From NAT127 sp034717695 (GTDB lineage: Bacteria > Pseudomonadota > Gammaproteobacteria > Pseudomonadales > Porticoccaceae), in contig JAYELS010000005.1 of assembly GCA_034717695.1 (NCBI GenBank), positions 1 to 64,000 of the forward strand: DNA of 64,000 nt, written 5' to 3'. Under the pieces are notes generated by a model that was not told the origin of the DNA, did not search any database, and saw nothing but the letters and a program-made list of their open reading frames with translations. The position numbers were made by a program, and so were the translations under genes. This document shows, in pieces, positions 52,476 through 63,856 of this stretch. Numbering within the stretch: the first letter of the stretch is position 1; each line of letters opens with the position of its first letter.

Positions 52476-53699
52476 TCAAGTCCGATACTCCGCATTGATG
52501 GTCACATAGTCGTGGGAGAGGTCCGTGGTCCAGACGGTTTCATGGGCGCTGCCCCGGCCGAGGTGGATGCGGATGGTGATCTCCTCTTCGTCCATCACCG
52601 CCTGGCCGGCGGCCTCGGTGTAGCCGGGGGCGCGGCCGCCCTTGTCGGCGATCAGCACGTCGCCGAGGTGAACGGAGACTCCGGCCACGTCGAGATCGGC
52701 AAGGCCCGCCCGGCCGATGGCGGCGAGGATGCGGCCCCAGTTGGGGTCGGAGGCGAACAGGGCGGTCTTCACCAGGGGGGATTCCGCCACGGCGTAGGCC
52801 ACCGCCAGGCATTCGCCGCTGGTGGCACCGCCGGCGACATCGACGGTGACGAACTTGGTGGCCCCCTCCCCGTCGCGGACGATGGCCTGGGCCAGTTCCC
52901 GGCACAGCTGGTCGAGGGCGCGCTGGAACGCCTCCCGCTCGCCGGGGCCAATGGCCACGCCACTGGCCCCGGTGGCCACCAGGGTGACGGCGTCGTTGGT
53001 GGAGGTGTCGCCGTCGATGGTGATGCGGTTGAAGGAGCGCTCCACGGCGCGGCCGAGCATCTCCTGCAGCAGGGCATTGTCCACCCTGGCATCGGTGGCG
53101 ACGTAGCCGAGCATGGTGGCCATGTTGGGCTTGATCATGCCGGCACCCTTGGCGATGCCGGTGAGGGTCACCGGTTTGCCGGCGATCTCCACCCGAAGGC
53201 TCGCGCCCTTGGGCCGGGTGTCGGTGGTCATGATGCCCAGGCCCGCGTCATCCCAGCCGTTTTCCGTGAGGGCGGCGAGGGCCGCCGGCAGGGCGGCGAG
53301 GATTTTGTCCACCGGCAGGGGTTCGCCGATCACACCGGTGGAATAGGGCAGAATCTGCTCGGCGTCGCAGCCGGCCAGCCCCGCCAGGGCTTCGCACACC
53401 CGCCGCGCGTCGGCGAGGCCCCCCTCGCCGGTGCCGGCATTGGCGTTGCCGGTGTTGGTGACGAGGTAGCGCGGCCCCCGGGCGGCATCCGCGCCAGCGG
53501 CCAGGTGGGCCTTGGCCAGTTGCACCGGCGCGGCACAAAAGGCGTTGCGGGTAAAGCAGGCGGCGACACTGGCGCCCTGGTCGAAAGCCATGAGCACCAG
53601 ATCCTTGCGGCCCGGCTTCTTGATGCCGGCGGAGGCGGTGCCGAGGCGAAAACCCGGCACGGGGTGCATGGGGGGAAAGGTGGCGTTGCCAACCGGCAT
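52476..53699 (-). CDS. argJ: Bifunctional glutamate N-acetyltransferase / ornithine acetyltransferase
   Basis: 407-residue enzyme of the arginine pathway that transfers acetyl from N-acetylornithine to glutamate. It is a self-cleaving Ntn-type protein: the segment KGAGMIKPNMATMLGYVATD contains the Ala-Thr cleavage site, with the new N-terminal Thr as nucleophile. Conserved N-terminal GFRLGTASAGIK-type start and C-terminal SHDYVTINAEYRT. Full length with no anomaly. Sits between mutT and a TonB receptor gene, downstream of secA as in Pseudomonas. Confidence 0.95.
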   Translation of the reverse strand: MPVGNATFPPMHPVPGFRLGTASAGIKKPGRKDLVLMAFDQGASVAACFTRNAFCAAPVQLAKAHLAAGADAARGPRYLVTNTGNANAGTGEGGLADARRVCEALAGLAGCDAEQILPYSTGVIGEPLPVDKILAALPAALAALTENGWDDAGLGIMTTDTRPKGASLRVEIAGKPVTLTGIAKGAGMIKPNMATMLGYVATDARVDNALLQEMLGRAVERSFNRITIDGDTSTNDAVTLVATGASGVAIGPGEREAFQRALDQLCRELAQAIVRDGEGATKFVTVDVAGGATSGECLAVAYAVAESPLVKTALFASDPNWGRILAAIGRAGLADLDVAGVSVHLGDVLIADKGGRAPGYTEAAGQAVMDEEEITIRIHLGRGSAHETVWTTDLSHDYVTINAEYRT

Positions 53700-53871
53700 G
53701 GGCGTGGGCTCCGTGTCAGAGTGGTGGGCCCTGCCCCCCGTCGTCCGGGAGCGGCGCGCGGTTGGAGGCAGGGCGCGGGTTCAAAGGGCCTGGTGGTGTC
53801 GAGGGCTCCACCCCGGCCGGGCGCCCGGCATTCTATCCCAATCCCCCGGCGGCGGTCATCGCGGGCCGCCT

Positions 53872-53903
53872 AACAAAAAAGCCCCGGCCTTGCGGGCCGG
53901 GGC
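53872..53903 (-). terminator. Rho-independent terminator of the TonB receptor gene
   Basis: GCCCCGGCC (53881-53889) pairs with GGCCGGGGC (53895-53903) around TTGCG; six T follow on the minus strand. It starts 17 bases after the receptor stop. Confidence 0.92.
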
Positions 53904-53920
53904 CTGTCGCCCGGGGGCGC

Positions 53921-55984
53921 TTACAGGCGGAAGCGCACGCCCGCCTCGATGGTGCGCTCGGGGCCGACATAGATGCCCTGGCGCAGTCCGGTGATGTAGT
54001 GTTTGTCGGTGAGGTTCTTGAGGGCACCGAAGACCGTCAGGCGTTCGCTGAACTGGTACTGGGCCATCAGATCGACCACCGTGTAAGAAGGGATCAATCC
54101 TCCCCAGATGCCGCCAGCCGCGTTGGCGGGAATATCGCGGCGGTTGGTGGGATCGCCGTATTGTTCGCCCCGGTGGTGGGCGGTCAGTGCGGCACTGAGA
54201 GGCCCGGCGCTGTAGTTGAGGGCCAGGTTGCCGATGATCTTGGGGGCGTAGGGCAGGCGGTTGCCTGCGTTGTCGCCGGTGCGGAATTCCGATTCCGGCA
54301 CCCAGGTGGCGTTGCCGTCGATGCTGAAGCCGCCGCCCAGTTCGTAGCCCAGCACCAGCTCCATGCCCCGGTGGCGGGTTTCGCCGGCGTTGGACTGGGA
54401 GAGGTTGGGATCGCTGTTGCCGGTTACCACCTGGTTGTCGAAATCCATGATGAAGGCGGCCACTTCATAGCTCAGCGGCCCCTGGTGGCCGCGGACACCC
54501 ATTTCGTAGTTGACGGAGCGCTCCCCGTCGAGCTTCTGGTCGGTGAGGCCGTCGAGGGCGACGCCATTGGCGGCGGGGGAGAAGGCTTTGTAGACACCGC
54601 CGTACAGCTGGGCGGACTCGGTCAGTTCGAAGGTGGCGCCGACGCCGGGCAGCACCTCGGTGTTGGAGGTGGACGCCGCGGCGTTGTTCTCGGTGAGGAC
54701 CCGGCGGTCCTGCTCGTAGGATTCCACCCGCAGGCCCGGTGTAATGGCCAGCCGCTCGCCGATCACGAAACGGTTCTGCGCGTAGCCGGCAATGCTGTCC
54801 GCCGAGTCGATGATGTGGCGGTCGTTGGTGCCGGTGCGGTCGGCGGCGCGGGTGGCGCGGATACGCCGGTCGTCGGACTCCTCCTCCATGTAGCGCAGGC
54901 CGAATTCCGCCTCGCTCTCCATCCCGAACAGGGCGTGGTCCAGGGTCAGGCGGGTTTCGATGCCGGTGCGCTCGAAGGAGCGGTTGTTGCCGGTGAGATT
55001 GTCGGTGTAGACCCAGCGACCGGCGGCGTTGGAGGCGGCGGTATTGACGCCGTAGCGCCAGTAGTCCCGGGTCACTTCGCTCCAGTACACCAGGGTCTTG
55101 AGGGTGGCGTTGTCGCCGAGGGTCCACTCGTGGTTCAGGTCGAAGCCGGTGCGGTCGGCGAGGAACCAGTCGTCCGGCGCGGGGTTGTACTGGCGCCCGT
55201 CGCGGTAGTCGTCGAGCAGCAGGCCGCGGTAGGAGATGTTGGCGTCGTTCTCGTACCAGGAGAATTTGAGGCCCACCGCGTGGGCATCGTTGAAGCGCAT
55301 CCCCGCCTTGGCCATGATGTCGGTCATTTCGTAGCCCTTGTCCATGAAGCCGTCGCTCTCGCCGCGGGTGGCGACGATGCCGGCGAAGGCGTCACCGGAC
55401 TGGGTGCGACCGCCCGCCTCCAGGGTGGCTTCGCGGGTTTCGAAGGAGCCGACCCGGGCTGTGACCAGCACGCCGTCGTCCGGGGTCTTGGTCTGGTAGT
55501 TGATCACGCCGCCGATGGTGGACGGGCCGTAGCGCAGGGACGCCGAGCCCTTCAGCACCTCGATGCCCTCCATGCGCTGGATGCGGGGGTTGAAGTAGCG
55601 CTCGTTGCCGATGAACAGGCCCGGGGCCACCGGCACGCCGTCCTCCAGGATGAGGGACTTGGATTCGCTGGCGGACAGGCCGCGAATCCCGATGTTGGAG
55701 ACGATGGCGGTCTCCTCCTCGGTCTTGGCGTTGATGCCGGGGACGCGGCGCAGGGCGTCCTCGGTGGACAGGGGCTGGATCAGCTCCAGCTGTTCCCGGT
55801 CGATCAGCACCACGGAGCCGGTCATTTTGGAGATGTCCTCCAGGCGCTTGCCCACCACTTCGATCACCGGCATGGGGGGGGCGCGGTCGCTGTCATCCTG
55901 GGCGAGGGCGGCGACCGGGAACAGGCTGGCGGCGACAGCGATGGCCAGGGGCTGGCGCGGGAAAAGGGCGGAGCTGGGACGCAT
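53921..55984 (-). CDS. TonB-dependent outer-membrane receptor (FecA-like iron transport)
   Basis: 687 residues: signal peptide (about 1-28, ending AALAQ), plug domain (about 40-165, with IEVVGKRLEDISKMTGSVV as TonB-box region and GIRGLSASESKSLILEDGV), and a 22-strand barrel ending VGPERTIEAGVRFRL with the terminal aromatic/Leu strand. The plug sequence and the Fur box upstream indicate ferric-chelate import, probably a ferric citrate or siderophore; the ligand is not predictable. No partner periplasmic binding protein or ABC transporter is adjacent. Single gene with its own promoter and terminator. Confidence 0.9.
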   Translation of the reverse strand: MRPSSALFPRQPLAIAVAASLFPVAALAQDDSDRAPPMPVIEVVGKRLEDISKMTGSVVLIDREQLELIQPLSTEDALRRVPGINAKTEEETAIVSNIGIRGLSASESKSLILEDGVPVAPGLFIGNERYFNPRIQRMEGIEVLKGSASLRYGPSTIGGVINYQTKTPDDGVLVTARVGSFETREATLEAGGRTQSGDAFAGIVATRGESDGFMDKGYEMTDIMAKAGMRFNDAHAVGLKFSWYENDANISYRGLLLDDYRDGRQYNPAPDDWFLADRTGFDLNHEWTLGDNATLKTLVYWSEVTRDYWRYGVNTAASNAAGRWVYTDNLTGNNRSFERTGIETRLTLDHALFGMESEAEFGLRYMEEESDDRRIRATRAADRTGTNDRHIIDSADSIAGYAQNRFVIGERLAITPGLRVESYEQDRRVLTENNAAASTSNTEVLPGVGATFELTESAQLYGGVYKAFSPAANGVALDGLTDQKLDGERSVNYEMGVRGHQGPLSYEVAAFIMDFDNQVVTGNSDPNLSQSNAGETRHRGMELVLGYELGGGFSIDGNATWVPESEFRTGDNAGNRLPYAPKIIGNLALNYSAGPLSAALTAHHRGEQYGDPTNRRDIPANAAGGIWGGLIPSYTVVDLMAQYQFSERLTVFGALKNLTDKHYITGLRQGIYVGPERTIEAGVRFRL

Positions 55985-56066
55985 GGAGTTATCTCCTTAA
56001 CAGATCATGGTAATGGCACGACCGGAGATAGGGCACGGCAACAGGCCCACCCCGGCAAACGCGGGC

Positions 56067-56099
56067 AGTCTATTTGCCAATGATAATGATTGTCAATTG
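56067..56099 (-). promoter_or_regulatory. Fur box overlapping the TonB receptor promoter
   Basis: Minus-strand TTGACA (56096-56091), 18 bases, TAGACT (56072-56067). Overlapping it, AATGATAATGATTGTCAATT (56079-56098) contains the NATAAT-type hexamers of the Fur consensus, so iron-bound Fur would block RNA polymerase. Confidence 0.82.
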
Positions 56100-56220
56100 G
56101 ATATAAGAGCTATTGCTACTTTTATTGATCTGGCGCACTGTGGTTTTCTCGCGGCGCCCGGCGCCAAGCCCCGGGGCCAATCCCGACCGGTGGCGACACC
56201 CCCGGCCGGGAAGCCCCGCC

Positions 56221-59007
<2,787 letters not shown>

Positions 59008-59099
59008 GGGTGGTCCTTGGTGATTATCGAGTGAGTGTGGTGTATGACGACGGACAGCGGCGGCCGCCGCCCGACGGGCGGCGCCAGGGGGGGAAGGCG

Positions 59100-60032
59100 C
59101 TAACGCAGGGTGCTGTGGATATAGGTGGAGGGGTCGACGGCGCGGCCGTTCTTGTACACCTCGAAGTGGACGTGGGTGCCGGTGGAGCGGCCGGTGCTGC
59201 CCATGGCGGCGATGACCTGGCCTTTCTCCACCAGGTCGCCCACCTTGACCTTGTTGTCTTCGTTGTGGGCGTAGCGGGTGATGAAGCCCTCGCCGTGGTT
59301 GATCTCCACCAGATTGCCGTAGCCCTGGTAGTCCCCGGACCAGGTCACCACCCCGGTGGCCACCGCCACCACCTCGGTGCCGGGCTTGCCGGGGAAGTCG
59401 ACGCCGTTGTGCCAGGTGCGCCGCCCGGTGAAGGGGTCGGTGCGGTAGCCGAAGTCGGAGGAGACATAGCCGGTCTCCACCGGGCGACCGGAGACGGTGC
59501 TCTGCTCCCGCAGCTGGCGGTCGGCGAGCAGGGATTCGAGCACACTGAGCTGCTGCTCGCGGTTCTCGATGCGGGCATCCAGTTCGGTGAACAGGCGGTG
59601 CAGGTCCTCGCTGTCGAGGGCCTCCCCCTCCCCGGTGTCGGGGCCGCCCACCGCCGGCGCGGTGGTGAAATCGAATTCGCCATCGTCGAGATCGGCAATG
59701 GCGGTGAGACGCTCGCCGAGGGCATCGAGGCGCATCAGGCGGGCCTGCATCTCGGCGAGCTTGAGGGACAGGGCCTCCACCTGGCGGCGGGCTTCCTCGC
59801 GGCCTTGGGCCACGGCCTCCCGCTGCTCGGCGAGCTCCTCCTTGAGGCTGTCGACGGAGTCCTCCAGCATCAGGCCGAAGCCGCCGGCACCCAGCTGGGC
59901 GCCGAGCAGCATCCCGGCGCTCACCGGCATACCCAGCACACAGAGGGACAGCAGCACCTTGGCCCAGCCGTTGATGGCGAGGGTACGGGTGCGGGACTCG
60001 CCCTTGCGGTCGTTGATGAAGACGATTTTCAC
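59100..60032 (-). CDS. M23-family metallopeptidase (LytM domain), membrane-anchored
   Basis: 310 residues. An N-terminal membrane helix (about 21-45) precedes a coiled coil (about 58-175) and a C-terminal LytM domain (about 183-305) with the zinc motifs His208-x3-Asp212 (WHNGVDF) and His287-x-His289 (GTHVHFEV), so all metal ligands are present. This suggests an active murein endopeptidase or EnvC-like amidase activator; active-site conservation favours the former. Located between lpxC and secA, a conserved position in pseudomonads. Confidence 0.9.
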   Translation of the reverse strand: MKIVFINDRKGESRTRTLAINGWAKVLLSLCVLGMPVSAGMLLGAQLGAGGFGLMLEDSVDSLKEELAEQREAVAQGREEARRQVEALSLKLAEMQARLMRLDALGERLTAIADLDDGEFDFTTAPAVGGPDTGEGEALDSEDLHRLFTELDARIENREQQLSVLESLLADRQLREQSTVSGRPVETGYVSSDFGYRTDPFTGRRTWHNGVDFPGKPGTEVVAVATGVVTWSGDYQGYGNLVEINHGEGFITRYAHNEDNKVKVGDLVEKGQVIAAMGSTGRSTGTHVHFEVYKNGRAVDPSTYIHSTLR

Positions 60033-60143
60033 GCAGTGGATTCCAGGTTGTGCCGTCCGGCCGGTCCCGTCATTGCCTTCAATATCCGGGCCAGGTCCAG
60101 GGACGGGCGGGTCGCGGGGCGTCGGGCAGTCATCCGCTGTCCG

Positions 60144-61049
60144 TCACGCCGGCTGGAGGTAGGAAATGGGCGCATCCAGGGCTGCGTCCTCGAAGGTCAC
60201 CATCTCCCAGGCGTCGCGGTCCGCCAGCAACTTGCGCAGCAGGGCGTTGTTGAGGGCGTGGCCGGACTTCACCGCCTCGTACTCGCCGATCAGGCTGTTG
60301 CCGAGCAGGTACAGATCGCCGATGGCGTCGAGGATCTTGTGCTTGACGAATTCGTCCTTGTAGCGCAGGCCGTCCTCGTTGAGCACCTGCTCGCGGTCCA
60401 CCACGATGGCGTTGTCGAGGCTGCCGCCCCGCACCAGGCCCTTGGAGCGCAGGTACTCGATCTCGTGCATGAAGCCGAAGGTGCGGGCGCGGCTCACCTC
60501 CTTGACGAAGGAGGTGCTGGAGAAATCCACCGTGGCGGTGAGCGGCTCGCTCTTGAACACCGGGTGGTTGAATTCGATGGTGAAGGTGATCTTGAAGCCT
60601 TCGAGGGGGCGGAAAGCCGCCACCTTGTCGCCGTCCCGCACTTCAATGGGGCGCTTGATGCGAATGAATTTCTTGGGGGCGTCCTGCTCGAGGATGCCGG
60701 CGGACTGGATGAGGAACACAAAGGGCCCGGAGCTGCCATCCATGATGGGCACCTCGGGGGCGGTCACCTCGACCACGGCATTGTCGATGCCGAGGCCCGC
60801 CATGGCGGAGAGCAGGTGTTCGACGGTGGAGACCTTGACGTCACCGTTGACCAGGGTGGTGGAGAGGGTGGTCTCCCCCACGTTGGTGGCCTCGGCCTTG
60901 ATGTCCACGGGGGGATCGAGATCGGTGCGACGAAAGGTGATGCCGGCATCCACCGGCGCGGGCCGCAGGGTCAGGTAGACCTTCTCGCCGGTGTGCAGGC
61001 CGACACCGGTGGCACGAATGGGGTTTTTCAGCGTGCGCTGTTTGATCAC
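60144..61049 (-). CDS. lpxC: UDP-3-O-acyl-N-acetylglucosamine deacetylase
   Basis: 301-residue zinc enzyme of the committed step of lipid A synthesis. Zinc ligands in STVEHLLSA and FVKHKILDAIGDL (His and Asp) and catalytic His in KSGHALNN. N-terminal IKQRTLKNPIRATGVGLHTG is typical. GTG 61049 is the start, with a weak GAGAAA site. It follows ftsZ, with a 284-base leader that contains an NtrC-like palindrome. Confidence 0.97.
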   Translation of the reverse strand: MIKQRTLKNPIRATGVGLHTGEKVYLTLRPAPVDAGITFRRTDLDPPVDIKAEATNVGETTLSTTLVNGDVKVSTVEHLLSAMAGLGIDNAVVEVTAPEVPIMDGSSGPFVFLIQSAGILEQDAPKKFIRIKRPIEVRDGDKVAAFRPLEGFKITFTIEFNHPVFKSEPLTATVDFSSTSFVKEVSRARTFGFMHEIEYLRSKGLVRGGSLDNAIVVDREQVLNEDGLRYKDEFVKHKILDAIGDLYLLGNSLIGEYEAVKSGHALNNALLRKLLADRDAWEMVTFEDAALDAPISYLQPA

Positions 61050-61137
61050 TGGGCAATTTCTCGAAGGACCAGGGGAGGCCCAAAATCAAGGGAGGGCAAT
61101 AGTAGCAGAGAAGGTTGGCAGGCTCCACCGGGGATCC

Positions 61138-61154
61138 TGCACCGTATTGGTGCA
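61138..61154. promoter_or_regulatory. Perfect TGCACC-N5-GGTGCA palindrome in the ftsZ-lpxC gap
   Basis: TGCACC-GTATT-GGTGCA, a perfect 6-bp inverted repeat with 5-base spacer, matching the usual form of NtrC enhancer sites. It lies 89 bases before the lpxC start. No sigma-54 -24/-12 pair was found near it, so regulation by NtrC is unproven. Confidence 0.5.
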
Positions 61155-61300
61155 AATTTGAGCCGGAAACGGGGGCTGAATGCCCGCCGGAAGACTCGAC
61201 ATCGGCCGGGCACGGGAACAGGCCCCGGCGGGGAAATGGCGGATTTTGGTGGGCGCGCAAGCTCCGCGCCGCGGAGGGGGGTCGCGGCGCGGGCCTGGCG

Positions 61301-61322
61301 ACCGGGCGGCGAACCGCCCGGT
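61301..61322 (-). terminator. GC-rich hairpin just after ftsZ
   Basis: ACCGGGCGG-CGAA-CCGCCCGGT, a 9-bp perfect stem with a 4-base loop, 12 bases after the ftsZ stop; a second stem GCGCCGC/GCGGCGC follows at 61266-61290. No T-run, so it may stabilise or mark the transcript end rather than terminate intrinsically. Confidence 0.5.
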
Positions 61323-61333
61323 GGTTCCCGGGA

Positions 61334-62518
61334 TCAGTCCGCCTGGCGACGCAGGAAGGCGGGGATGTCCAGGTAGTCCAGATCGCTGTCGTGGGGCGCC
61401 TGGTGGTGATCCACCTTGCGGGCGGTGGCGCCATCGTTGAAGCCCATGGTGGGGGCGGGACGGCGCACCGCGGCGGGGCGATCCAGATCCCGGTAGTCGG
61501 GCTCGGCGCGGCGGCCGCGGCCGGCGGCCTCGATCACCGGCGCCGGCTTGCGCATCTCCTCCTGGCCGCCGAGACCGGTGGCCACCACGGTGACCCGCAG
61601 TTCGTCCCCCATGTCCATATCGATGGCGGTGCCCACCACCACGGTGGCGCTGTCGGAGGCGAACTCCTCGACGATTTCGCCCACCTCGGCGAACTCACCC
61701 AGGGAGAGGTTGGGGCCGGCGGTGATGTTCACCAGAATGCCCCGGGCGCCCTGGAGGTTGATGTCATCCAGCAGCGGGCTGTGGACGGCGGCCTCGGCGG
61801 CGATGCGGGCGCGGTCCTCGCCGGTGGCGATGCCGGTGCCCATCATGGCCATGCCCATCTCGCTCATCACGGTGCGCACGTCGGCGAAGTCGACGTTCAT
61901 CATGCCGGGGCGGATGATGAGGTCGGCGATGCCCTGCACGGCCCCCAGCAGCACGTTGTTGGCGGCCTTGAAGGCGTTGAGCAGGCTCATGTCCTTGCCG
62001 AGCACGGTGAGCAGCTTCTCGTTGGGGATGGTGATCAGCGAGTCGACATTGTCCTTGAGCTGATAGATGCCCTCCTCGGCGATGGCCTTGCGCTTCTTGC
62101 CCTCGAAGGCGAAGGGGCGGGTCACCACCGCGACGGTGAGGATGCCCAGCTCCCGGGCCACGTCGGCGACGATGGGGGCCGCGCCGGTGCCGGTGCCACC
62201 GCCCATGCCGGCGGTGACGAACACCATGTCGGCACCCTGCAGCACATCGGCGATTCGCTCCCGGTCCTCCAGCGCCGACTGGCGGCCGATGTCCGGGTTG
62301 GCGCCGGCGCCGAGGCCCTTGGTGACGCCGTTGCCCAACTGCAGCAGGGTGGCGCCGTGGAGGCTTTTGAGGGCCTGGGCATCGGTGTTGGCGCAGATGA
62401 ACTCAACGCCCTGGACCTGGCTTTCGATCATGTGCATGACGGCATTGCCACCGCCGCCACCGACACCGATCACCTTGATTTTCGCGCATTCCGGAATGCT
62501 ATCCACGATCTCGAACAT
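61334..62518 (-). CDS. ftsZ: Cell division protein FtsZ
   Basis: 394-residue tubulin-like GTPase forming the Z ring. GTP-binding loop GGGTGTGAAP, synergy loop NVDFADVRTVMSEMG, and the C-terminal conserved peptide LDYLDIPAFLRRQ that binds FtsA and ZipA. Starts MFEIVDSIPECAKIKV. Follows ftsA by 87 bases. Confidence 0.98.
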   Translation of the reverse strand: MFEIVDSIPECAKIKVIGVGGGGGNAVMHMIESQVQGVEFICANTDAQALKSLHGATLLQLGNGVTKGLGAGANPDIGRQSALEDRERIADVLQGADMVFVTAGMGGGTGTGAAPIVADVARELGILTVAVVTRPFAFEGKKRKAIAEEGIYQLKDNVDSLITIPNEKLLTVLGKDMSLLNAFKAANNVLLGAVQGIADLIIRPGMMNVDFADVRTVMSEMGMAMMGTGIATGEDRARIAAEAAVHSPLLDDINLQGARGILVNITAGPNLSLGEFAEVGEIVEEFASDSATVVVGTAIDMDMGDELRVTVVATGLGGQEEMRKPAPVIEAAGRGRRAEPDYRDLDRPAAVRRPAPTMGFNDGATARKVDHHQAPHDSDLDYLDIPAFLRRQAD

Positions 62519-62605
62519 ACGGTTTACCCCTCGGTTGCTTAGCTAACGACTATTGATGAAAAAAACCCTGGTACTGCAACTTGCCGCCCTGGCGCCGCGC
62601 CGGCG

Positions 62606-63856
62606 CTAGAGATTGCCCTGGAACAGGCCCCTGAGCCTGGCCATGACGGCATCCATGAACCCGACCTTTTCCTTGCCGCGCCGCTGGTGCGGGCGGCTGC
62701 CCTCGCGGTGCTGCTGCATCCCGTAGAGCAACAGGCCGACGCCGGTGGAATAGATGGGGTTGTTGACGATGTCGGTGAGGCCGCGAATATCCTGGGGGGC
62801 CCCCACCCGCACCGGCATGTGGAAAATTTCCTCGGCGAGCTCCACCACGCCCTCCATCTTGGAGGTGCCGCCGGTGAGCACGATGCCCGCCGCCATCAGG
62901 TCCTCGTAGCCGCTGCGGCGCAGCTCCGCCTGGACCATGGAGAACAGCTCGTCGTAGCGGGGCTCCACCACCTCGGCGAGGGCCTGGCGGGACAGGTCCC
63001 GGGGCTGGCGGTCGCCGACGCTGGGCACCTTGATGGTCTCGTCCGGCCCGGCGAGCTTGGCCAGGGCGCAGGCGTAGCGGATCTTCAGCTCCTCGGCGTG
63101 GGGGGTCGGGGTGCGCAGCGCCATGGCGATGTCGTTGGTGACCTGGTCCCCGGCGATGGGAATCACCCCGGTGTGGCGGATGGCGCCGTCGGAGAAGATG
63201 GCGATGTCGGTGGTGCCGCCGCCGATGTCCACCAGGCACACCCCGAGCTGCTTCTCGTCCTGGGTGAGCACCGCGTGGCTCGACGCCAGCTGTTCGAGGA
63301 TGATGTCCTCCACCTCCAGGCCGCAGCGGCGGATGCACTTCTTGATGTTCTGGGCGGCGTTGGCGGCGCAGGTCACCAGATGCACCTTGGCCTCGAGGCG
63401 CACACCGGACATGCCCATGGGCTCCTTGACGCCCTCCTGGTTGTCGATGATGAACTCCTGGGGCAGCACATGGAGGATCTCCTGGTCGGCGGGGATGGCC
63501 ACCGCCCGGGCCGCGTCGATCACCCGCTCGATGTCCTGCTGCAGCACCTCCCGGTCGCGGATGGCGACGATGCCGTGGGAATTCATGCTGCGGATGTGGC
63601 TGCCGGCGATCCCGGCATACACCGAATGGATGTGGCAGCCGGCCATCAGCTCCGCCTCCTCGATGGCCCGCTGGATGGCGTGGACGGTGGACTCGATGTT
63701 CACCACCACCCCCTTCTTCATGCCGGAGGAGGCGTGCATGCCGGTGCCGACGATTTCCAGTTTGCCTTCGGGGCCGGCGACGCCGACGATCGCCACCACC
63801 TTGGAGGTGCCGATGTCGAGCCCCACGATCATTTGTTCATTGCTGGCGCTAGCCAT
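62606..63856 (-). CDS. ftsA: Cell division protein FtsA
   Basis: 416-residue actin-like membrane tether of FtsZ. Phosphate-1 loop GLDIGTSKVVAIVG, phosphate-2 VDIGGGTTDIAIF, adenosine motif GIVLTGGTSKMEGV, and a C-terminal amphipathic membrane-targeting helix (FMDAVMARLRGLFQGNL). Its ATG overlaps the ftsQ stop (CTAGCCAT region), showing translational coupling. Confidence 0.98.
   Translation of the reverse strand: MASASNEQMIVGLDIGTSKVVAIVGVAGPEGKLEIVGTGMHASSGMKKGVVVNIESTVHAIQRAIEEAELMAGCHIHSVYAGIAGSHIRSMNSHGIVAIRDREVLQQDIERVIDAARAVAIPADQEILHVLPQEFIIDNQEGVKEPMGMSGVRLEAKVHLVTCAANAAQNIKKCIRRCGLEVEDIILEQLASSHAVLTQDEKQLGVCLVDIGGGTTDIAIFSDGAIRHTGVIPIAGDQVTNDIAMALRTPTPHAEELKIRYACALAKLAGPDETIKVPSVGDRQPRDLSRQALAEVVEPRYDELFSMVQAELRRSGYEDLMAAGIVLTGGTSKMEGVVELAEEIFHMPVRVGAPQDIRGLTDIVNNPIYSTGVGLLLYGMQQHREGSRPHQRRGKEKVGFMDAVMARLRGLFQGNL

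Noticed and set aside
53762..56083. 773-residue plus-strand frame opposite the TonB receptor
   Set aside because: Antisense to a complete receptor with signal peptide, plug and barrel; the product is low-complexity His/Gly/Val-rich.
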